Of a stretch of DNA of 12,449 nt, positions 1 to 5,395 are shown piece after piece. Origin of the DNA: JAVBNJ01 sp031551625. GTDB taxonomy: Bacteria; Bacteroidota; Bacteroidia; Bacteroidales; UBA932. Below the pieces are notes generated by a model that was given only the letters and a program-made list of their open reading frames with translations, searched no databases and was not told the origin of the DNA. The stretch's first letter is position 1; each line of letters starts with the position of its first letter. The stretch is taken from positions 1 to 12,449 of the forward strand of contig JAVBNJ010000028.1 of the NCBI GenBank assembly GCA_031551625.1, in the 5' to 3' direction. A program made the position numbers and the translations under genes.

Positions 1-215
1 GCACCTTTGTTGCCCAGTACATCCACCGGTTGAAAATCGACAAAGCACCACACTTTGTTTAAATGGTTGGAACCATTGCAGCCTGTCCAAGTCAACTTGA
101 ATGTTACCTGCTGTGTTTGGTAGTTAGCACTGACCTGTGTAGCAGACACACAATTTGCGGCAGAACCTGTAATGCTCCACAGCATCGCGAATAATAAATA
201 ATAGATTTTCTGCAT
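1..215 (-). CDS. Secreted protein of unknown function, N-terminal fragment
   Basis: This reading frame begins with ATG at 213-215 and stays open to the left edge (71 codons seen), so only the N-terminus is present. It starts MQKIYYLLFAMLWSITGSAA, a lysine followed by a hydrophobic run and small residues, which is a good Sec signal peptide with likely cleavage near residues 18-21. The mature part then reads NCVSATQVSANYQTQQVTFK with a later NKVWCFVDFQPVD stretch. The style (beta-rich, VTFKLTWTG followed by a VWxFVDF motif) resembles the N-terminal region of large surface or exported proteins of Bacteroidota, some of which carry Fibrobacter-type paralogous domains; this resemblance is from memory and weak. 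The start has no Shine-Dalgarno sequence but an A/T-rich leader, normal for the phylum. No consensus promoter lies directly upstream; the nearest on this strand is at 818-848. Function cannot be assigned from this fragment. Confidence 0.75.
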   Translation of the reverse strand, partial: MQKIYYLLFAMLWSITGSAANCVSATQVSANYQTQQVTFKLTWTGCNGSNHLNKVWCFVDFQPVDVLGNKG

Positions 216-265
216 AATTAATATTTTTTTAGTTGTTGTTCTATTTTAGTGTCTGCGTTAGGGGC

Positions 266-397
266 GAGATGTCTCCACTTCACTTGCTGCCGCTCGCTTC
301 GGTCGACATGACGGCTCTCTTCTTTCCATCGAGTCATCCGTCATGTCGACCGGAGTATTTGGCGGCTTTTGTGCCAAACACGAAGTGGAGACATCTC
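266..397. repeat. Inverted pair of REP-like units forming a large palindrome
   Basis: Two copies of one unit face each other. The outer arms at 266-281 (GAGATGTCTCCACTTC) and 382-397 are perfect 16-nt reverse complements. The inner arms at 300-314 (CGGTCGACATGACGG) and 338-352 are perfect 15-nt reverse complements. Each unit therefore reads CCGTCATGTCGACCG, a variable middle of about 18-29 nt, then GAAGTGGAGACATCTC. A further 7-nt match lies outside (254-260 with 403-409). The unit resembles the GTCATGTCGA...GAGACATCTC dispersed repeats common between genes in Bacteroidota. As RNA, either strand would fold into one long interrupted hairpin. No T-run follows, so it is not an obvious terminator. 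Confidence 0.8.
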
Positions 398-453
398 CTG
401 CTTAACGCATTCATAATTGCATATTATTTTAACTAAGTTTTTAGTTTTATTTA

Positions 454-547
454 CGTAGCATTGGGGTTGTTTTAGATCCGCGATAATCCGTTTAATCCGC
501 GTCATCTGCGTTCTATTAACAAACAAACACAACAACCCCGCGCTACG
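454..547. repeat. MITE-like element: imperfect terminal inverted repeats around a GAT-period core
   Basis: The left arm 454-471 (CGTAGCATTGGGGTTGTT) is an imperfect reverse complement of the right arm 531-547 (AACAACCCCGCGCTACG); CGTAGC and GGGGTTGTT match exactly, with a 2-3 nt difference between them. The 59-nt interior carries a degenerate tandem repeat: ATC occurs at 476, 486, 495 and 504, that is every 9-10 nt, in words such as AATCCGTTTAATCCGCGTCA. On the other strand this is the GATTAACGCGGATT-like low-complexity repeat seen widely between genes in Bacteroidota. No protein is encoded. Whether it ever moved as a unit cannot be told from one copy. Confidence 0.55.
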
Positions 548-564
548 ATTTTATTCTCGTTGCC

Positions 565-593
565 AGTTATTGCGAGGAACGAAGCAAACTGCC
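565..593. repeat. Dispersed ATTGCGAGGAACGAAGCAA-type repeat unit
   Basis: The stretch 569-587 (ATTGCGAGGAACGAAGCAA) matches a short repeat that recurs in many unrelated bacterial genomes, usually followed by TCT; here it is followed by ACTGC. CAGTT (564-568) and AACTG (587-591), with TTGC and GCAA inside them, form a small imperfect hairpin. The family assignment is from memory. Confidence 0.5.
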
Positions 594-607
594 CATTTCT
601 CGCTGTA

Positions 608-811
608 TCCACGTCATCCATGTGTTAAACCAAAAACGTGGACTTAGTTTACTTATCATAAGAGGTTCTGGAATACCCGCAATTAAAAATAAACTAACTC
701 CACATCATATGTGGCGCCAACTCTCTTAATTGCTTAGAAATTTTCCAGATTTCTTATGATTGAATGAGCCGAAAAACGGCTCTGTTGCCATACGCCAAAG
801 AACGTGTTGTA
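608..811 (-). ncRNA. Candidate structured RNA or leader with competing stems
   Basis: Minus-strand RNA starting near 811, just past the 818-848 promoter, would fold strongly. The main arm pairs 752-760 with 655-663 (9 bp), 743-749 with 667-673 (7 bp) and 726-733 with 679-686 (8 bp), all perfect and nested. Inside is a 6-bp hairpin, 709-714 with 700-705. A 14-nt stretch in the same loop (690-703) also pairs 13 of 14 with 638-651, outside the main arm; this is either a pseudoknot or an alternative fold, and GTTTTTGG follows it. Finally 636-642 pairs with 608-614 (7 bp), competing for the same bases. A small GAGCCG/CGGCTC hairpin (766-782) precedes the arm. A 21-codon ORF (ATG at 791, stop at 726) could be a leader peptide. 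No known RNA family was recognised. Ends are estimates. Confidence 0.35.
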
Positions 812-817
812 GTAGCA

Positions 818-848
818 CAAATGTACTAACTTATTTTTAATCTGCAAA
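818..848 (-). promoter_or_regulatory. Bacteroidota-type promoter, leftward
   Basis: On the minus strand the sequence reads TTTG (845-848), a 19-nt spacer, then TACATTTG (818-825). This fits the primary sigma promoter of Bacteroidota, a -33 TTG and a -7 TAnnTTTG about 19-21 nt apart. Transcription should start near 810-813 and run left into the candidate RNA. It lies just beyond the plsY terminator, as expected for a new transcription unit. It is the only full match I found in the non-coding gaps. Confidence 0.55.
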
Positions 849-867
849 TAAATTTTGCTATTTCTAA

Positions 868-901
868 CAAAAAAATCGCTCAAATAAATTTGAACGATTT
901 T
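868..901 (-). terminator. Intrinsic terminator of the dcw-plsY operon
   Basis: On the minus strand, AAAATCGTTCAAAT (901 down to 888) pairs with the bases at 872-885, giving a stem of about 13 bp with one G-U pair and a tight loop. The stem runs into seven Ts (869-875). It starts 37 bases after the plsY stop codon. The opposite strand has an A-C mismatch at the wobble position and only a short T-run, so the leftward direction is the strong one. Confidence 0.8.
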
Positions 902-902
902 A

Positions 903-934
903 TTCCTTTCGCGCTTTCATCCCTTCATGCTTTC
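903..934. repeat. Four degenerate 8-bp tandem units after plsY
   Basis: The units are TTCCTTTC, GCGCTTTC, ATCCCTTC and ATGCTTTC, each ending in CTTTC or CCTTC at an exact 8-base step. They fill the space between the plsY stop and the terminator. On the transcribed strand they read as GAAAGNNT-like steps. Confidence 0.55.
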
Positions 935-937
935 GCA

Positions 938-1630
938 CTACTTCTTTTTCGGCAACTCTACCGACGGATTTTTACGGAGCACAAATTTAGTTTCTTCGCC
1001 GGCCCGCAGCCGCCGGATATTTTTGCGGTGGGTAACCAAAATCATTACGGTAACAAGTACGCTGAAAATTTCAAGTGTTATCGGTTCAGAGTACCCCAAA
1101 ATTAAATCAAAGAAAACAATTACAATCAACGGCAACGCAATAGCCGCAGCAATGGAGCTCAACGATACATAGTGTGTAATGAGCAGAACTACGATGAACA
1201 CGCCCAATGCAATGAGCATTGCCATCGGGAAAATGGCCAGTACTACACCGGCCATGGTGGCGACTCCCTTGCCTCCTTTAAAACTGGCAAAAATCGGAAA
1301 AATGTGCCCTAATACCACGGCTAATCCCAGTGCTATTTGAAATGCCACAAAGGTGTTAGACATCACGGGGTCGGGCGGTTCGGGATTTTTTAATAATGGT
1401 GTAAAAAGAATTAAGCACACAGCCAACACCCCTTTGCCCATATCAAGCAAAAACACGGGCAGCGCGGCTTTCCAGCCCAATACACGCATCATGTTGGTAG
1501 CGCCTGCATTCTTGCTCCCGTGCTCGCGCACATCTACCTTAAAAAACATATTGCCAACCCACACAGCGTTGGAAATTGATCCGATGAGATAAGCTGCAAT
1601 TACTAAACCAATGTACAGAAAAATAACCAT
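938..1630 (-). CDS. plsY: Glycerol-3-phosphate acyltransferase PlsY
   Basis: PlsY is an inner-membrane enzyme that transfers an acyl group from acyl-phosphate to the sn-1 position of glycerol-3-phosphate, the first step of phospholipid synthesis; it works with PlsX. The 230-residue product has the family's conserved regions in order: GSISNAVWVG (17-26), GSKNAGATNMMRVLG (38-52, the glycine/asparagine-rich substrate loop), DMGKG (63-67) and GHIFPIFASFKGGKGVAT (108-125). Several hydrophobic segments fit a polytopic membrane protein. Length is near the upper end of the usual 190-230; a proline-rich loop (KNPEPPDP, near 81-88) and a charged tail ending in PKKK account for the extra. The ATG at 1628-1630 is the natural start, directly before the first membrane segment. 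It is the last gene of the operon, 80 bases after ftsZ, with a terminator behind it. plsY is not a standard dcw member. Confidence 0.95.
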   Translation of the reverse strand: MVIFLYIGLVIAAYLIGSISNAVWVGNMFFKVDVREHGSKNAGATNMMRVLGWKAALPVFLLDMGKGVLAVCLILFTPLLKNPEPPDPVMSNTFVAFQIALGLAVVLGHIFPIFASFKGGKGVATMAGVVLAIFPMAMLIALGVFIVVLLITHYVSLSSIAAAIALPLIVIVFFDLILGYSEPITLEIFSVLVTVMILVTHRKNIRRLRAGEETKFVLRKNPSVELPKKK

Positions 1631-1636
1631 GATTTT

Positions 1637-1706
1637 AATTGAGAGTGGAGAATTGAGAATAGAGAATCTTCTTTAATTTTCAATTCTCCATTTTCAATTC
1701 TCAATT
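1637..1706. repeat. GAGAATT-type palindrome between ftsZ and plsY
   Basis: Nearly the whole ftsZ-plsY gap is an inverted repeat. AATTGAGA (1637-1644) pairs with 1699-1706, and TGGAGAATTG (1646-1655) pairs with 1681-1690; the loop is 1656-1680. The right arm, 1681-1706, is the exact reverse complement of 9009-9034 (26 of 26 bases), the repeat that flanks the four-helix-bundle gene. No gene is present here. There is no T-run for a terminator. Confidence 0.85.
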
Positions 1707-1710
1707 AATA

Positions 1711-3120
1711 CTAGTCTTGTGTTTGGTATAAAAATGAATTATTGTTTCCCATGCGGTGCGTGCCGTTGACCGTTGTCATGCGTGTCGAATTTTCGGGTAC
1801 CGGATGGTTGCTTGCATTGCCGGGTTGCGACGATGCATTCTTACGACGCAAGTAGGCCGGCACACGTTCCAACTCGGTAATGTCGGTATCTTTTTCCAAC
1901 ACCAGCGCAGGTTTAGGCGATGGCATACCGGGGCGTGCCGCAGTCCGTTGTACAGCGGGTTGCTGTTCTTCCTGCTGGATATTGAATACTTTCACATCGT
2001 CCTTAATGCTGAACTCGTCGCCGCGGGCAGCACGCTCGTCGTCGTAGCGATCCATATCGTCTAATTCCTCTTCGTCTGTACCATTGTTCGAATTGGAAAG
2101 ATAGATTTTATTCGGTTCTTTTCTATTGATAAGTTGTATTTCAGGAATGGCATGCATGCCAAAGCCGGTAGCCACCACGGTTACCGAAATGGCATCGTCC
2201 ATCGAATCGTCGAGCACCACGCCGCGTTTGCAGTTTTCGATATCGCCGGTGCGTTCCTGCACAAATTGCATGATTTGCTCCAACTCGGCCATCGTAAGAC
2301 CTTTGGTGCGCGACGAGGTAATATTAACCAACACATTTTTAGCGCCAGACACATCGCTGTCATTGAGCAACGGCGAAGTGAGCGCCAGCTCTACTGCACG
2401 CAAGGCACGGTTTTCGCCGTTGGCAACACCTGTTCCCATAATGGCAACTCCGCTGTCTTTCATTACCATTTTCACATCGGCAAAGTCCACATTGATGAAG
2501 CCGGGGCGCGTAATGATTTCAGCAATGCCTTTGGCTGCAATGGTTAACACATCATCGGCTTTCGGGAATGCATCAAAAATCGACAGCTCGCCATAAATAT
2601 CGTATAATTTTTGGTTATCGATAACCAACAAACTGTCGACATGCTCTTTCATTTCCAGAATACCTTGGCGTGCGCGTTCAATGAATTTGCCGCCCTCGTG
2701 GCGGAACGGCAACGTAACGATACCAACGGTAAGGATGCCCATTTCTTTGGCAATTTTGGCAATTACCGGAGCAGCACCTGTGCCGGTGCCACCGCCCATT
2801 CCGGCAGTGATGAACACCATTTCGGTATTTTCGGAAAGCAACTCCATCAATTTTTCTTTGCTTTCTTCGGCAGCTTGCCGGCCTTGCTCAGGGTTACATC
2901 CCGCGCCACGGCCTTTAGTCAACAATTCTCCTAAACGGATTTTGTGCGGTACGGGACTAGAGTTGAGCGCTTGTGCATCGGTGTTGCACACCACAAAATC
3001 CACATCTTTGATTCCCGTACGGTACATGTGGTTCACAGCATTGTTGCCACCGCCACCCACACCTATCACTTTGATGATAGAGCCTTTTTGTTCTTCCCAG
3101 TTGCTAGGTATTAGTTCCAT
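1711..3120 (-). CDS. ftsZ: Cell division GTPase FtsZ
   Basis: FtsZ is the tubulin-like GTPase that polymerises into the cytoplasmic Z-ring and organises division. The 469-residue product shows the Rossmann start KVIGVGGGGNNAVNHM (near 17-32), the tubulin signature GGGTGTG (109-115) that binds GTP phosphates, the guanine-side NQ...DAFPKADD region, and the T7 synergy loop NVDFADV (210-216) whose acidic residues drive GTP hydrolysis in the next subunit. The C-terminal GTPase-associated domain follows (about 220-330). After residue 335 comes an acidic, proline- and glutamine-rich linker, then VPAYLRR near 420-426 and a further 43-residue Asn/Ser-rich tail. The protein is longer than the usual 350-400 because of this linker and tail, which is common in Bacteroidota. 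The ATG at 3118-3120 gives a normal N-terminus. It lies 41 bases after ftsA. Confidence 0.98.
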   Translation of the reverse strand: MELIPSNWEEQKGSIIKVIGVGGGGNNAVNHMYRTGIKDVDFVVCNTDAQALNSSPVPHKIRLGELLTKGRGAGCNPEQGRQAAEESKEKLMELLSENTEMVFITAGMGGGTGTGAAPVIAKIAKEMGILTVGIVTLPFRHEGGKFIERARQGILEMKEHVDSLLVIDNQKLYDIYGELSIFDAFPKADDVLTIAAKGIAEIITRPGFINVDFADVKMVMKDSGVAIMGTGVANGENRALRAVELALTSPLLNDSDVSGAKNVLVNITSSRTKGLTMAELEQIMQFVQERTGDIENCKRGVVLDDSMDDAISVTVVATGFGMHAIPEIQLINRKEPNKIYLSNSNNGTDEEELDDMDRYDDERAARGDEFSIKDDVKVFNIQQEEQQPAVQRTAARPGMPSPKPALVLEKDTDITELERVPAYLRRKNASSQPGNASNHPVPENSTRMTTVNGTHRMGNNNSFLYQTQD

Positions 3121-3127
3121 AATTACA

Positions 3128-3167
3128 ATTTACAGATTTACGAATTTACAAATATACGGATTTATAC
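3128..3167. repeat. Five 8-bp tandem units in the ftsA-ftsZ gap
   Basis: Units on the plus strand are ATTTACAG, ATTTACGA, ATTTACAA, ATATACGG and ATTTATAC. They fill most of the 41-base gap and run over the ftsA stop codon (3162-3164) into its last codons. CAAATATA at 3149-3156 also reads TATATTTG on the transcribed strand, a -7 promoter match 29 bases before ftsZ, but no -33 TTG lies at the right distance. Confidence 0.6.
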
Positions 3168-4502
3168 ACCATTATCGGTTTTAAAAAAATCTTCACCAAA
3201 CAAATTTCCAATAAGGCTGCTCACTCCACTACGGTTGCGTGGTTCTTTAGCGGGTTTCGTTTTTTTCTCTTTTATCCGCACTTCGGGCTGGGGAGCCGGA
3301 GGCAGTTCCAACTCTTCCATCAACACCGGTTCCAATACCGGTTTTACAGCAGGTTTTGTTTCGTATTCGATACCTTTCAGGAGCAAACCTACGGCTGTTG
3401 AATAGCTGGGGCGGCGCACATCTTTCAACGAATCATCCGTCAGGTTGAGCGGTTTTGCAATACGTACATCCATGCCTGTTTTGTTGCGTACGAATTCGGT
3501 AAGATGTTGCATCATGGCACCACCACCCGTAAACACAATACCGGCGGGTAATTTGTCGGCATAGCCCGAACGCTCTATTTCATAAAGCACCGTATCCATT
3601 ATTTCGTCCATGCGTGCTTCAATGATTTCGGAAAGGAATTTGAACGACACCTCGCGCGACTCGCGGCCGTTTACGCCCTGAATTACCAACAGCGTGTCTT
3701 CTACCAAGTCGCTGAAACATGAACCGTACTGGATTTTCATATCGTTGGCCTGGCGTTGCAACACTCCGCAACCATGGCGGATATCTTCGGTAATGATGTT
3801 ACCGCCAAAAGGAATAACAGCCGTGTGGCGCACCGTATTATCGTAGTATACCACTAAGTCGGTAGTACCACCGCCAATATCGACCATTGCCACGCCGATT
3901 TCCTTTTCGTCATCGCTCAGCACGGCTTTGGCTGATGCCAGCGGTTCGAGTACGAGTTGTTTTAAATTTAGCCCTACTTGTTGGATACAACGGTTCGTAT
4001 AATCTGCCGATTGTGTTTTACCTACAAAAATGCGATAATTCGCTTCTACACGCTTACCGGGCATTCCTACAGGGTTAATGATTCCGAGATGCCCATCGAC
4101 ATTATAACTTTGCGGGATTACATGCAGGATTTTTTCGCCCGGTTCTACTTTCGTTTTATGCATTTTCTCTTCCATGTCGCGGATTTCCTGTTCGGAAATT
4201 TCAGCATAATCGTCATGGCGGATACTGTCCAAGCGGCTATCAATGCGGCGGATGTGTTGTCCGGCAATGCCTACATACACATCTTTAATCGGCAATCCTG
4301 TTTTTTGGCGCACATCGTCGAGCGTAACTTGTACGGCTTCCACCACTTCACGAATATTGAGCACTTCGCCACGCATAATACCCTGCGACGGTGTTTCGCT
4401 ACTTGCTATTACTTGCACCCTTCCTTCGGATGACCTACGTCCTACAAGGGTTACCACTTTAGTTGTGCCAAGGTCGATTGCGGCAATGTAATCTTCCATC
4501 AT
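3162..4502 (-). CDS. ftsA: Cell division protein FtsA
   Basis: FtsA is an actin-like ATPase that ties FtsZ filaments to the inner face of the membrane and recruits later divisome proteins. The 446-residue product has the actin-fold phosphate 1 motif DLGTTK (10-15), the FtsA-specific 1C domain after it (about 85-165), phosphate 2 DIGGGTTDL (208-216) and the adenosine motif GIVFTGGGAMMQ. Between about 385 and 425 there is a proline- and lysine-rich linker (PPAPQPEVRIKEKKTKPAKE). The C-terminus, SSLIGNLFGEDFFK, looks like the amphipathic membrane-targeting helix. Two ATGs are adjacent (4502 and 4499), either of which could be used. It is 18 bases after ftsQ and 41 before ftsZ, the standard order. 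Confidence 0.97.
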   Translation of the reverse strand: MMEDYIAAIDLGTTKVVTLVGRRSSEGRVQVIASSETPSQGIMRGEVLNIREVVEAVQVTLDDVRQKTGLPIKDVYVGIAGQHIRRIDSRLDSIRHDDYAEISEQEIRDMEEKMHKTKVEPGEKILHVIPQSYNVDGHLGIINPVGMPGKRVEANYRIFVGKTQSADYTNRCIQQVGLNLKQLVLEPLASAKAVLSDDEKEIGVAMVDIGGGTTDLVVYYDNTVRHTAVIPFGGNIITEDIRHGCGVLQRQANDMKIQYGSCFSDLVEDTLLVIQGVNGRESREVSFKFLSEIIEARMDEIMDTVLYEIERSGYADKLPAGIVFTGGGAMMQHLTEFVRNKTGMDVRIAKPLNLTDDSLKDVRRPSYSTAVGLLLKGIEYETKPAVKPVLEPVLMEELELPPAPQPEVRIKEKKTKPAKEPRNRSGVSSLIGNLFGEDFFKTDNGV

Positions 4503-4520
4503 ATGTTTATTTTTTTGTTA

Positions 4521-5342
4521 TTATCGTAAAGTTGCTACTACTTGGTTACTGTATCGCAAATCTAGGCGGGAGTATTTATCCCAGCCTTCCTGCGGCATGG
4601 CGCGTTGGTAAAATGCATACAGTTTTTCAAGTTTATATTCATAGTTTTCCAACGAGCCCATCTTAATCAGTTGACTACCTAAACGCGGTACTATTTCTAT
4701 GTCATACGCATTTTGCACATACAATTGCTGTATTTGCGAACGCCAGAAATCATCGTCTTGCAAAAAAGTGCTGAAACCATAAATTTGGTGCAACAATTTA
4801 TCTTCCTTCGGAATCTCGCCCCTGTAGCCGATTTTGAACGACACGGGAATGCTGCCCGTTACAATGGGTACATACGAGGTATACATGGTTGTTATCGGAA
4901 ACAGGTAACCCGTTTCGTCGATGTAATAACTGCCATTAACGGTTTGCACACGTACAATCGGGCGGCGCTGGTACACGCGCACATGCAGCACACCGTCAAT
5001 TGACGTAAATACTTCGGCATTCTTCACCACACTACGTGCATTCAATTTGTGTTCCAACTCGCGCGTGTTAATTTTTTCAATCGGTTTGCCAATCAATTTT
5101 GTATTATCGCTTTCTATCAATTGGCGCACGGTTCTCACGTTTACAAATTGATTGATAGCGCTATCGCACACTGTTATCTTTATGGCGCAACAATTAATGT
5201 GTTGCCGTTTTTCATTCACAAATCCAGTAGCCACCACCAGGTAAGCGACGAACAGCACTGCTGTGATAGCTAACCACAGCCCCCTCCTGCCCCCCAAGGG
5301 GGGAGTATTGATTGCTACTTTCGTTACTTTATCGGTATTCAT
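4521..5342 (-). CDS. ftsQ: Cell division protein FtsQ (DivIB)
   Basis: FtsQ is a single-pass membrane protein whose periplasmic part links early and late divisome proteins (with FtsB and FtsL in other bacteria). From the ATG at 5340-5342 the product has 273 residues: a short cytoplasmic part, one membrane segment (about 21-41, WLAITAVLFVAYLVVATGFV), a POTRA-like region (about 48-120, with FVNVRTVRQLIESDN and VVKNAEVFTSIDGVLHVRV) and a beta domain (RPIVRVQTVNGSYYIDETGYLFP). The frame can be opened 11 codons further to a TTG at 5375, but the ATG is better: the sequence before it is A-rich (AAAAACAAAAGTT), as at normal starts in this phylum. Residues 12-20 (NTPPLGGRR) are encoded by a C/G-rich intergenic-type repeat. 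Identification rests on position and architecture, since the family varies. Confidence 0.9.
   Translation of the reverse strand: MNTDKVTKVAINTPPLGGRRGLWLAITAVLFVAYLVVATGFVNEKRQHINCCAIKITVCDSAINQFVNVRTVRQLIESDNTKLIGKPIEKINTRELEHKLNARSVVKNAEVFTSIDGVLHVRVYQRRPIVRVQTVNGSYYIDETGYLFPITTMYTSYVPIVTGSIPVSFKIGYRGEIPKEDKLLHQIYGFSTFLQDDDFWRSQIQQLYVQNAYDIEIVPRLGSQLIKMGSLENYEYKLEKLYAFYQRAMPQEGWDKYSRLDLRYSNQVVATLR
5278..5306. repeat. C/G-rich repeat inside the start of ftsQ
   Basis: The stretch AGCCCCCTCCTGCCCCCC then AAGGGGGGAGT is a C-run/G-run unit of the kind found between genes in Bacteroidota. Here it is translated as TPPLGGRRGL in the cytoplasmic N-terminus of FtsQ. It is related, in inverted orientation, to 5399-5423. 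Confidence 0.65.
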
Positions 5343-5395
5343 AACTTTTGTTTTTCCCCTTTTTTTACTGCACAATATTTCAAACTTGTACTTCC

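Larger units (their letters stand above)
216..937. other. 720-base gene-poor gap: repeat island plus candidate RNA
   Basis: No convincing protein gene lies here; open frames on either strand are short, lack family-like sequence and run through repeats. From left to right it holds an inverted pair of REP-like units (266-397), an element with terminal inverted repeats and a GAT-period core (454-547), a short dispersed-repeat unit (565-593), a candidate structured RNA with its own promoter (608-848), the plsY terminator (868-901) and four degenerate 8-mers (903-934). The two ends of the gap belong to different transcription units in the same direction. Confidence 0.7.

Noticed and set aside
233..535. 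Short open frames on both strands through the repeat island
   Set aside because: They translate inverted and tandem repeats and have no protein-like features.
766..782. GAGCCG-AAAAA-CGGCTC hairpin as a terminator
   Set aside because: Six-bp stem with no T-run after it on either strand; kept only as part of the candidate RNA.
216..937. CRISPR array, tRNA or integron attC sites in the long gap
   Set aside because: Repeats are few, unequal and inverted with no regular spacers; no cloverleaf with a tRNA T-loop; no convincing attC core sites.
2126..2596. Open frame of 156 codons on the plus strand opposite ftsZ
   Set aside because: It lies wholly antisense to a certain gene and its sequence is low-complexity Ser/Thr/Ala with no family pattern; typical shadow of codon bias.
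5343..5375. Longer FtsQ beginning at TTG 5375
   Set aside because: The added 11 codons start with TTG, and the A-rich sequence before the ATG at 5342 looks like a normal leader.
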